NCBI RefSeq assembly: GCF_028416575.1
Contig: NZ_JAMQKB010000002.1
Coordinates: 124,001-188,000, forward strand
Source of the DNA: Terrihalobacillus insolitus
GTDB taxonomy: Bacteria > Bacillota > Bacilli > Bacillales > Amphibacillaceae
Direction of reading: 5' to 3'
DNA length: 64,000 bases
Of this stretch, positions 1 to 7,642 are shown in pieces. Below the pieces are notes generated by a model. The model had not been told where the DNA came from and ran no database searches. It saw only the letters and a list, made by a program, of their open reading frames with translations. How positions within the stretch are numbered: position 1 is the stretch's first letter; each line of letters opens with the position of its first letter. Made by a program: the position numbers and the translations under genes.

Positions 1-287
1 CCCATACGTTCATAGGTGGAAATAGGGGTATGAAGTTTTCATAGGTTGCAAAACTGTGATAGAATGCACCACCACATTCAGTATAGAGCCAAAATACTAG
101 TGGAAGGTGCACCAATTATAAGTGGTAATAAACAAAGGAAACCGTTTCTATTAGACGGCCTCCTTCATTAGTAAACTTGTACTTCACCCATTAAAGCATG
201 TGATATTACCTTCTCTGTCTTTGAAAACGTCATCCACGTCTCGGTTGTCCCATTTTAGCCACAACGTGGTTCGACAAATAAAATCGT
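1..287. other. Left-edge region without a recognised gene
   Basis: This stretch lies downstream of the DUF4129 gene on the minus strand. No reading frame of 60 codons is present. A minus-strand frame of about 39 codons (roughly 115 down to 1) is open to the window edge, with no convincing start or ribosome binding site. I looked for a purine riboswitch, because guaA follows this operon in B. subtilis, and saw none. Confidence 0.4.
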
Positions 288-1496
288 CTATTTTGATTGG
301 CTTTTCCATTGATTCACATGTTGTTGGAGTAATTTAATCTCCTTTTTAAATACCTCGGTCTCCTGATCTGACAGATCTTTTTCGCCATATCGTACTTTCT
401 CGTAGAGATAAATGGCATTCTCACGCATTCCCATTCGTCGAAGCCAGTCTTGCAAGGTCTCCCAAGGTTTTCGGCCAATTCCTTGTTGAAGAGCTAGTGT
501 TTCTATTTCAAAAACTTTCTTACGAACAAACAGTGTTGGTTTGGAAAATTGCTTTCTTTTAGATAAACGCGTTTTCTTTTTAAAATCTCCATAATCAATC
601 GTATCCAAATCCTTTTTATCCAGGCTTACCTCCTCCTCTTGGCTGGGGAGCTTTTTTTTATATAAAAAAAAGGCTAGCAAAAGCAGGAATAGAAGTAATA
701 ATACTCCTCCCGTAACCTCCCACCCTATAGAAGCATTAGAAACCGTGTTAGTGACCTGACCTGATGGTTTCTCCCCTGTGAAAGGTAAGCCATTAAATGC
801 AGAGTCAATATCTATGGATCTGGAGGAATTTATACTTATATCAGATTGGCGAAATCCAGAAAGATATAAAAGGGAGCCTATCAAATAAATTATTGATTGC
901 GTTATCACCAGCCAAAGGGTAGACAAAGTCCAACTGACTAGCGGAAACAATCCCCAAAATATAAGTCCCAAACAGAAAAACACACTAAGAAACAAGGCTA
1001 TGCCAAAAAGATCTGCGCCCTCCATTTTCCTCTGTTGAAAATGGAGATGCCTCCACCAATACCCACATATAAAAACCATAATCGTTATGATGCCCATCCA
1101 AATGACTTTATCATCATAAAAAAAGATAATATCAATAAAGATTAGCCCCAAAGTATAGGTTAAAATGGTGAAATCATGTTGCTCGTCCACTGCTTCATCA
1201 TGGGCAATTAGACGCCAATAAAAAAATAAAGCGATAGCTATTGCGGCAATAATAGAAAACTGGAAAAACGTCGTACTTGCATCTACAAGGCCCGGAACGA
1301 ACAACAATACCATCATATGGGTCTTAATATAGCGTTTTAACAAGAAATACAACAAGGGGGCTGACAAAAGTAGCAGCAGGTACTCCCAGAAAGGGAGGGA
1401 TTGAGTATATAAAAATAAAGGTACGTATAAAAAATACAATAGCAAGCCTTCCAAGATAAACGGATAAATTTTTGTGGTAAATCCCTGTTTTCTCAT
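288..1496 (-). CDS. DUF4129-type multi-spanning membrane protein
   Basis: A 402-residue membrane protein. It has several hydrophobic segments in residues 10-215, another near 255-280 and a charged cytoplasmic tail (about 285-402) with the WETLQDWLRRMG segment typical of DUF4129 tails. In the B. subtilis yeaC-yeaD-yebA operon the third gene carries a transglutaminase-like domain between membrane segments and the tail. I see no Cys-His-Asp transglutaminase core here, and the protein is shorter than YebA, so this looks like a form lacking the enzymatic domain. Its ATG overlaps the stop of the DUF58 gene (ATGA), so it is translationally coupled. The molecular role is unknown, probably in the envelope. 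Confidence 0.7.
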   Translation of the reverse strand: MRKQGFTTKIYPFILEGLLLYFLYVPLFLYTQSLPFWEYLLLLLSAPLLYFLLKRYIKTHMMVLLFVPGLVDASTTFFQFSIIAAIAIALFFYWRLIAHDEAVDEQHDFTILTYTLGLIFIDIIFFYDDKVIWMGIITIMVFICGYWWRHLHFQQRKMEGADLFGIALFLSVFFCLGLIFWGLFPLVSWTLSTLWLVITQSIIYLIGSLLYLSGFRQSDISINSSRSIDIDSAFNGLPFTGEKPSGQVTNTVSNASIGWEVTGGVLLLLFLLLLAFFLYKKKLPSQEEEVSLDKKDLDTIDYGDFKKKTRLSKRKQFSKPTLFVRKKVFEIETLALQQGIGRKPWETLQDWLRRMGMRENAIYLYEKVRYGEKDLSDQETEVFKKEIKLLQQHVNQWKSQSK

Positions 1497-2686
1497 TCAG
1501 TCCCCTCCTTGCTTTTAAGGGGCACAAGGGATGCTCCATCTCCAACTTCTAATATATGGTATATCGTTTGGTTGTTGAAAAGTGTAAATTGGTGGATGGT
1601 TGGATCGACCTGGCCTACTAGAATAATTATTCTGTGTTTATTTTCTGCACTCAATGAATGTAGAAGCTGTGAAAACTTGAAAATACTTTCTTTATGTTCA
1701 ATATGAGCTAATAGCTCTAGCGCAGCCTTTAAGTCTTCCATTGCCTGCCCACTGCTATAAGTCCTCAAGTGTGAACTACCGATGGATTTCATATTAAAAT
1801 GGACTTCCACAGGATAACCCTGTTGAGCAGCATAATAACAGAGGTAAGCAGCTTGAGAAAGAAGTCTTTCAATACCAGGCGAGATATATAAATTTCCTAA
1901 CCGGCTTGATTCACTAACATTCACTACTATGGTCAATGTTATATCCTGCATTCGATCGTAAACTTTTGTTTGTAAAGCATTTTTTCGCATAGATGCATTC
2001 CAATGAATATAGCGAAAATCATCAGTTGATACATACTCTCTTACTCCATGTACACTCTGCAAATCCTCAAAAGGGGAGAGGAGGGAACGGTCTTCTCCCA
2101 AGGCCATATTGAAAAAGGGTTGAAGTCCCTGTACTTCCATAGGCTTTGGATACACTACTACTTTAGTACGGTATTTCTGTTGATAACTTAACGAAAAATG
2201 CTTCATAAGAAATACAGGAAATGAATAGTTAATATGTGTAATGGTGGCAACGCCCCGTTTTTTCGCAATGAACGGCAGATCAACACTGACGTTGTTATTG
2301 CTTGGAACAGATAGAGGAATCCTATATGTATAATTACTTTGTTTAGCTTCAGTTTTACGGAAACGCTCGCCTACAAGATTATCGTTCATCTGAAACGTTA
2401 GTACTCCATTGATGATAGAAATAAAGGAAGCATTAACTAAAGTAATAGACATTTTTGTCTCTTCCCCTACAAACATTCTAATCGTTTTCTCAGGATTAGT
2501 AAGGTGAAGCTGTTGGCCAACTCGTTGATCATAAAATTTGCCCGCCCCTATTAAAGCCATTAACACGGCAACAAGAAGGAAGACTAGACGATGGCCCGAT
2601 ATAATACCTACCAAGCTAAAGATAAAACAAAAAGCCAGGATGATGTCAAGTTGGCGACCAGCTAAGATGTTATTCCTCCAACTCAT
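1493..2686 (-). CDS. DUF58 domain protein, YeaD-like
   Basis: 397 residues. Two hydrophobic segments at the N-terminus (about 13-50) are followed by a beta-rich domain and then the DUF58 core, seen at DFRYIHWNASMR (about 222-233), the conserved motif of this family, with a von Willebrand A-like fold after it. DUF58 proteins pair with MoxR ATPases; the pair is thought to assemble or activate a membrane or envelope complex. The gene overlaps both neighbours by four bases (ATGA at each junction), which marks a tight three-gene operon with the MoxR gene upstream. The exact substrate is not known. Confidence 0.85.
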   Translation of the reverse strand: MSWRNNILAGRQLDIILAFCFIFSLVGIISGHRLVFLLVAVLMALIGAGKFYDQRVGQQLHLTNPEKTIRMFVGEETKMSITLVNASFISIINGVLTFQMNDNLVGERFRKTEAKQSNYTYRIPLSVPSNNNVSVDLPFIAKKRGVATITHINYSFPVFLMKHFSLSYQQKYRTKVVVYPKPMEVQGLQPFFNMALGEDRSLLSPFEDLQSVHGVREYVSTDDFRYIHWNASMRKNALQTKVYDRMQDITLTIVVNVSESSRLGNLYISPGIERLLSQAAYLCYYAAQQGYPVEVHFNMKSIGSSHLRTYSSGQAMEDLKAALELLAHIEHKESIFKFSQLLHSLSAENKHRIIILVGQVDPTIHQFTLFNNQTIYHILEVGDGASLVPLKSKEGTE

Positions 2687-3639
2687 CTTTCGTAGCTACC
2701 TACTTCTACAGGTACTTCGATCCCTTGAATTATCTCCAAAGCTACCTCTTTTTTCGTTCTCCGGATTGCCCCTTCCATCGATAAGACCAAACGGTGCTCA
2801 AGGACATAAGGAGCAAGATCTTTCACATCTTGTGGAACTACATAAGCCCTTTCCTGCAACAGTGCCTGAGCCCGGGATGCTTTCATTAAAGCTAAAGCAG
2901 CTCTAGTACTTGCGCCTAACCTCACATCAGGATGCTGTCTACTTTCTCTGACTAACGCTAATAGATAATCCTTAAGGATATCGGAAAACGTAACGTTATT
3001 TACTTTCCCCTGTAACTCAACGATATCCTCCGTTTTTAAAGAATACGATAAATCATGAAAAGGATCCCGTTCCTGATAGGATGATAAGATTGCTTTCTCT
3101 TCCGCATGTTCAGGATAGTCAAGGTTGACCTTGAATAAGAACCGGTCTAACTGCGCCTCTGGAAGAGGAAAGGTTCCTTGATTATTTTCTACTGGATTTT
3201 GCGTTGCAATCACTAAAAAAGGCGAAGGCACAAAAAGGGTTTCCCCATCAATCGTCAACTGGTTTTCTTCCATTACTTCTAGTAAGCTCGATTGGGTTTT
3301 TGGGGTTGCACGGTTAATCTCATCTGCTAATAATAGATTAGTCATAGCCGGTCCTGTACGCATTTCAAATTCTTTTGTTTTTGGATTAAAAAATTGAATC
3401 CCCGTAACATCACTTGGTAATACGTCGGGAGTAAATTGAACTCTACTAAACTGGCCCTTTATTACCTTGGCGAGGCTTTTTGCTAATTTCGTCTTTCCGG
3501 AGCCAGGAACACTTTCTAGGATAATATGCCCATTTGCCAATAAAGCTATGAACATTAAGTCAATAACATGGTCTTGTCCAATAACAACTTGTTTTATAGC
3601 TTGTTGAGCAGCTTGAATACTACTAATTAACGATTTCAA
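2683..3639 (-). CDS. MoxR-family AAA+ ATPase, YeaC-like
   Basis: 318 residues. Walker A is SVPGSGKT (about 43-50), Walker B is LLLADEIN (about 102-109), and NPVENNQGTFPLPEAQLDRF follows, a hallmark of the MoxR clade. MoxR ATPases act as chaperone-like remodelers with DUF58 partners, and the DUF58 gene overlaps this one directly. The start is TTG at 3639, preceded by a very strong AAGGGGGG ribosome binding site about six bases away. It is the first gene of the three-gene operon, and its promoter should lie in the AT-rich region between 3640 and 3960. Confidence 0.9.
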   Translation of the reverse strand: MKSLISSIQAAQQAIKQVVIGQDHVIDLMFIALLANGHIILESVPGSGKTKLAKSLAKVIKGQFSRVQFTPDVLPSDVTGIQFFNPKTKEFEMRTGPAMTNLLLADEINRATPKTQSSLLEVMEENQLTIDGETLFVPSPFLVIATQNPVENNQGTFPLPEAQLDRFLFKVNLDYPEHAEEKAILSSYQERDPFHDLSYSLKTEDIVELQGKVNNVTFSDILKDYLLALVRESRQHPDVRLGASTRAALALMKASRAQALLQERAYVVPQDVKDLAPYVLEHRLVLSMEGAIRRTKKEVALEIIQGIEVPVEVGSYER

Positions 3640-3958
3640 TTTTATCCCCCCTTATCTTCAATAGGCTTTTTAACTTCTAAAAAGTCCTTTTTAAAAATGA
3701 CTATACAAAATAATTCCCTAATTATTTACTCTAGGTCAAATTCAAAGGGTTGTTCAGTAATACTCAGACACAGACTCACACCCATTTAACACAGGTTAAT
3801 TTCCATTATTAGAAACGCGGTAGATTCGGAAAAAGCGTACAAAAAGCTAGTCAAGCATACATTTATGATAAAGTGCCTTTTTTTTTTTGCTAGAAAATAG
3901 CTTCATATACCCACGAGAATTATTTTACAAAAAAGAAACCCATCTAAGGCGGTCTTTT

Positions 3959-4066
3959 TTATTCTTCTAGCCAATTATAGTAAGGTTTATCTCCACTTGA
4001 TGATAAACGATTTAATTCTTTCAGACTCCAATTTACCTTCTGAATTAGTGCATCTGCTTTTTTCAT
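3959..4066 (-). CDS. Possible 35-residue small protein
   Basis: An ATG-to-TAA frame encoding MKKADALIQKVNWSLKELNR and then a polar tail ending in NWLEE. The product is amphipathic-helix-like, with no signal or membrane segment. No clear ribosome binding site precedes the ATG, so it may be the remnant of a longer gene. A weak hairpin and T-run follow the stop on the minus strand. Family unknown; low confidence that it is expressed. Confidence 0.25.
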   Translation of the reverse strand: MKKADALIQKVNWSLKELNRLSSSGDKPYYNWLEE

Positions 4067-4111
4067 AATGTAATTTTTTTCTATTACGTCGGTGGAGACA
4101 TAGGAATAGAG

Positions 4112-4140
4112 AGCATGGGATTTTATCTCATGCTTTTTTT
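4112..4140 (+). terminator. Rho-independent terminator
   Basis: A nine-base-pair stem (AGCATGGGA with TCTCATGCT, one G-U pair) and a TTTTA loop are followed directly by seven T on the plus strand. No plus-strand gene is visible upstream, so it may end an unannotated small RNA or read-through transcript. Confidence 0.6.
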
Positions 4141-4174
4141 AATACCATTATCCTTCTCCTTCATTTTCGAGAAA

Positions 4175-4282
4175 TTACTTGCCCCCTATAAATCTCTTAT
4201 AAAGAACCATACAGATAAATACAATTAGAACAATAACCAAAAGGATAAAAATTATTCCTGAGATCAATTTAAATGTGACCAT
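4175..4282 (-). CDS. 35-residue single-pass membrane peptide
   Basis: The frame starts at an ATG at 4282 with AAAGGTG eight bases upstream, and encodes a peptide that is almost one hydrophobic helix (FKLISGIIFILLVIVLIVFI) followed by a short basic tail MVLYKRFIGGK. The shape resembles the small membrane peptides common in Bacillaceae (regulatory peptides, or hydrophobic type I toxins), but I recognise no specific family. The good ribosome binding site and compact frame support it as real. It is convergent with the plus-strand hairpin at 4112-4140. Confidence 0.45.
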   Translation of the reverse strand: MVTFKLISGIIFILLVIVLIVFICMVLYKRFIGGK

Positions 4283-4522
4283 GAATATACACCTTTCATT
4301 TTAATTTATCCTAATATTTACTTTTTCACAAAAAAAGTAAATATTACATTGATTCCAAATAAGGAATATGGCAGTATTAATATAAATATTAGAAATTTTT
4401 TAAGATTTTAGTTTATTTAAGTTTAAATTAAAAGAAAGGAGAAATCAAGATTACATAAAACTAACTCTATTATCTTTTAAATCTAATACCTTAAAAATCT
4501 AAAAATAGGAAGGGGAATTATA

Positions 4523-5175
4523 ATGCATAAATCTACCAAAAAAATAGATTTATTTTTGTATTTCTATTAGCGATGTTTTTTGTAGGTAGCATGTCAGTAA
4601 GCGCTAGCACGAACAATGATAATGGAGTAGATGCTTTAAATCAAAAACTAGAAGAACAAAAAATTGAAGAACAAACAGGTCAGAGTTTAGAAGAAGGTAT
4701 AGAGGTGGAAGTTGGAAAGCCTTTAACTGTAGAATTTGAAGATGGTAGTTCTGTGACACACTTAGTTGAGATAGAAGAACCAAAAACAAACACCAAGTCA
4801 GATTTTAGTCTTCTTACCATTAGTGGGAATACTTACTCTTATACTAAAATATACGAGGGGTTGATATTTGGATCAGCTAGAATAAAACTAGGTGTAGAAG
4901 GTGTTAAATTTACAGATTATGCTGGTAGAGGTGGGTCTGTTTCCGTAACAGGAGCATTTCAAAATGTAGTAGACACCTCTTGGGCATCGGTAAATAAAGA
5001 AAGCACAAATTACAAGTATGTGGGACTAGCTTCTAACGTAAGGGTTGTTAGAGCAAGAGCTAGAGGAGATATATTATTTAATGTTTCAGGAATACAGAAA
5101 CAACAAACTTATGATTTCGCAATCGAAGTTAGCCCAATCGATAAAACAAGTGTTAGATTAATTAGTAATTATTAA
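4523..5175 (+). pseudogene. Secreted protein of unknown family; signal peptide broken by a frameshift
   Basis: The mature part is a clean 200-codon frame from 4573. The natural start is ATG 4523, preceded by GGAAGGGG, but that frame stops after 15 codons. Adding one A to the run of seven A at 4538-4544 joins MHKSTKK to a typical signal peptide core (RFIFVFLLAMFFVGSMSVSA), with cleavage expected after VSA. The rest is acidic near residues 20-60, then a beta-rich domain containing IKLGVEGVKFTDY and VSVTGAFQNVVDT. No known family was recognised. The break could be a true mutation, a phase-variable homopolymer or a sequencing error. A GC-rich hairpin follows the stop. Confidence 0.6.
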
Positions 5176-5186
5176 TTACCCTTATA

Positions 5187-5223
5187 GCTATCTCCCCGCC
5201 TATTTTCCGGGCGGGGAGATAGC
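5187..5223. terminator. Strong GC-rich hairpin after the secreted-protein gene
   Basis: A perfect 14-base-pair stem (CTATCTCCCCGCC pairing with GGCGGGGAGATAG, plus one flanking G-C) encloses an eight-base loop. It lies 12 bases after the stop at 5175. There is no T-run on either side, so it is either a weak terminator or an mRNA-stabilising hairpin. Confidence 0.45.
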
Positions 5224-5231
5224 CTGCTTAT

Positions 5232-5450
5232 TCACCATAAATCCCACATCTTAACCCAAGGATATGTATTTTCAGGAAGATAGAAAGTTCGTTCTTCAAG
5301 TGGTTTAATCAGACTCATATCTGCTTTTTCATATGTAATGCAAATCGGTTCTGTTGTGAATTGTATCAAAAGGAATGAAATGCCTTCAGGCCTTAAACTG
5401 AGAGAAGAAGAGTGAATATTTAATAAAAAAAGACCACCTAAAAAAAACAA
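5232..5450 (-). CDS. Doubtful 72-residue protein, possibly an N-truncated remnant
   Basis: A minus-strand frame with a hydrophobic start (FFLGGLFLLNI) and a polar rest ending in WVKMWDLW. The only start is TTG at 5450 without a ribosome binding site, and the frame stays open eight codons further upstream (GLSLITV), so the hydrophobic segment is longer than the called start. It may be the end of a small secreted or lipoprotein gene whose front has been replaced by the hairpin at 5461-5500. No family recognised. Confidence 0.3.
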   Translation of the reverse strand: MFFLGGLFLLNIHSSSLSLRPEGISFLLIQFTTEPICITYEKADMSLIKPLEERTFYLPENTYPWVKMWDLW

Positions 5451-5460
5451 TACTGTAATT

Positions 5461-5511
5461 AGAGATAGACCTTAACGTAGTTTACGAAGGGTTTATCTCT
5501 TTTTATTTTAC
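5461..5511 (+). terminator. Rho-independent terminator
   Basis: AGAGATAGACCTT pairs with GGGTTTATCTCT (13 pairs including two G-U) and is followed by TTTTTATTTTA on the plus strand. It can stop plus-strand transcription coming from the 4523-5175 gene. Confidence 0.6.
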
Positions 5512-5669
5512 TTAATTGACAATAAAACACTATTTATAAAGTAAAGTATACAAAGTAAAATACGAAAGTGCTTTCTATTTTATACACAAGGAGGATATAG
5601 TCATTATTTAAAGTAATTCAAATCAAAGGTGATAACTACTTTTTTAATAATTTGTAGAGGATGTTTTTT

Positions 5670-7130
5670 ATGAGAGTTCAGGAGATTATCGTCTCTGATA
5701 ATACAAGGAGATATTTACTTGTAGATCAAAATGGAGAGTTTGTAAAGCCTGTGGTGAAGTTCCTAAAATATAAAGACACCACGGGATCCGCCAGAAATAC
5801 ATTACGTTCCTATAGTTATGCTGTAAAATTCATAAACAACATTCAGAGTGGAATGATTTCAGCCAATTAAAAAGAGAAGACATTGAGAAATTTCTAATTC
5901 ACTTTAATCAACTTTATGAGGGGTTAAGTCTAGGGCGTAAGCGACTATTACTTTCGACAGTTAATTCTTTTTTAGAGTATCTACAACGATTTGAGCATTC
6001 TGATGCACCACTAAAGCCAACAAGTACATTGTTTTTCAAAGAAGACTTTCCAAAGAATCAGAAGCAAAAAGAAGATCAAATTAAATATATTCCTGAAAGC
6101 GTCATAAATCAATTGGAGTTTCTTTTAAACCAGAATCCAGATGACGTCATTCCACTGATGAACGATATAGAAAAGGATTATGTCCCTATTGTGATATTAC
6201 TTATGGCAACTGGTTGGCGAATTAGTGATATTTTAAACCTCCGGTTCCAAAATTGTTTGATAGCCACAAACAATGGCTATTATTTACAAGGAGATATTCC
6301 CAAAACTGACGTGAAACAACATCGTGTCCCTATCGATGAGGAAGTAGTTAGGGCTATACAAACCATTATAGAGCAAACAAAAGAAAAGTCGACACGAGAG
6401 AACAATCCCGAAGGGTATTTATTTGTTCGAACAAGTGGAAAACGTAAGGGTAAACCTTTTGCGGGTCAAAGTGTGCAGCGAGCATTAAATTGTTGGGCTG
6501 AAAGATACAAAACCCTTGATCAGCACGGTAACATCTATCATTTTGGAAACCATGCCTTCCGGCATACAAAGGGAGTAGAATTAATTAACCTAGGCATGAA
6601 CTTAACCCATATCATGAAGTGGTTTGCCCACGCATCACCTGAAATGACATTGATGTATGCCAAAATTGCAGATGATACACTTAGAAAGGAATGGGAAAAG
6701 GCACAAAAAAAAGGGATCTCTCTTACGAGTTGACCTTGGGGACGCAAGAGTATCAGAAGTGAATTTAGATGAGGACCTGATTCATTGGGAATACATTCGA
6801 GGTAACATAGAAGCAGTTCGGGTTCCTTTAGGCTATTGTTTAGCCTCTAAGAAAGAGGGTTGTCCATATGTAGTAACACCTTGTTTAACATGCTCAAACT
6901 TTTGTACAACACCTGAAAATCTTCCTGACTTTGAAAGAGAAATCAAAAAGATTGAAGAGCACATAGAAATGACTAAACACTATCCAATATACAACAAAAA
7001 GACGAAAGAACAATTGATCAATCTAACAAAGATTAGGTACCAACTTACCGACGGTAAGTTACACCGTGGGAATAGTGCCAAAAAAATATTATTACAAGCC
7101 CAGAAAGCAAAAGAAGGTGTGATAACATAG
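5670..7130 (+). pseudogene. Tn554-type tyrosine recombinase, two frameshifts
   Basis: Three frames together give one integrase. ATG 5670 (AGAGG upstream) begins MRVQEIIVSDNTRRYLLVD, the N-terminal SAM-like domain. Around 5855 a G appears lost (SGM then DFSQLKREDIEKFL in the next frame). The catalytic domain runs 5855-6704 with Arg in TGWRISDIL, HAFRH and Tyr in MTLMYAK, so active-site residues are kept. An eighth A at 6705-6712 shifts the frame again; the C-terminal part carries the cysteine-rich segment CPYVVTPCLTCSNFC of TnpA/TnpB recombinases. About 486 residues when restored. Such recombinases move Tn554-like elements, but no element ends or cargo are obvious here. Confidence 0.8.
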
Positions 7131-7510
7131 TGAAACACAAAAGGAATACAGAGGCAGTAGTTGCATTTGCCAAAAAGAAAAAAGAAGAAACGGCGGAAAA
7201 GGTTGAACAAGCGATAAAACAATTGATTAAGCAGAATGAACGAATAAATTTCAATACTGTTACCAGCGCAGCAGGGGTTTCCAAGTCTTATCTTTACAAT
7301 CAACCTGAACTAAGAAAAAGAATTGAATCTCTTCGTCAAAAACAAAATAAAGTGGCATCTCCAAAAAATATTAAGAAGAACATGAATGACGAAAACCAAG
7401 ATAGCTTAATTCAAGTATTCCGAGAACGTATTCGAGAGTTAGAAAAAGAAAACAAACAATTAAAAGACGAAATCAAAAGAATTAATGGAAAGCTTTATGA
7501 AAGTTTCTAA
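7130..7510 (+). CDS. TnpC-like / DUF6262 transposition accessory protein
   Basis: 126 residues, basic. A helix-turn-helix-like core (FNTVTSAAGVSKSYLYNQPE, about 43-62) is followed by a long coiled coil (about 90-120). Small proteins of this type lie directly after Tn554-family recombinases (TnpC), and the GTG start at 7130 overlaps the TAG of the recombinase by one base. This frame is intact although its partner is broken twice. It probably binds DNA at the element ends or sets orientation during integration. A perfect palindromic terminator follows. Confidence 0.7.
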   Translation: MKHKRNTEAVVAFAKKKKEETAEKVEQAIKQLIKQNERINFNTVTSAAGVSKSYLYNQPELRKRIESLRQKQNKVASPKNIKKNMNDENQDSLIQVFRERIRELEKENKQLKDEIKRINGKLYESF

Positions 7511-7540
7511 ATACTGCTTTAGCATAAAAGGTTGAAAAAG

Positions 7541-7590
7541 GGCCTCACGTAGTGTATATATACACTACGTGAGGCCTTAGGTTTTTTCTA
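7541..7590. terminator. 36-base perfect palindrome, bidirectional terminator
   Basis: Positions 7541-7576 form a perfect 18+18 palindrome (GGCCTCACGTAGTGTATA and its complement). On the plus strand GTTTTTTC follows; on the minus strand CTTTTTC follows. It therefore can end both the recombinase operon (plus) and yloB (minus), which converge here. Confidence 0.85.
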
Positions 7591-7642
7591 TACTTTTATT
7601 TTTCTAGTCTTGATTTTTTATAGAAGAGGGTTTCTTTTTTTG

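Noticed and set aside
1..287. Purine riboswitch or guaA start at the left edge
   Set aside because: Gene order suggested it, but the conserved riboswitch core and any guaA-like codons are absent.
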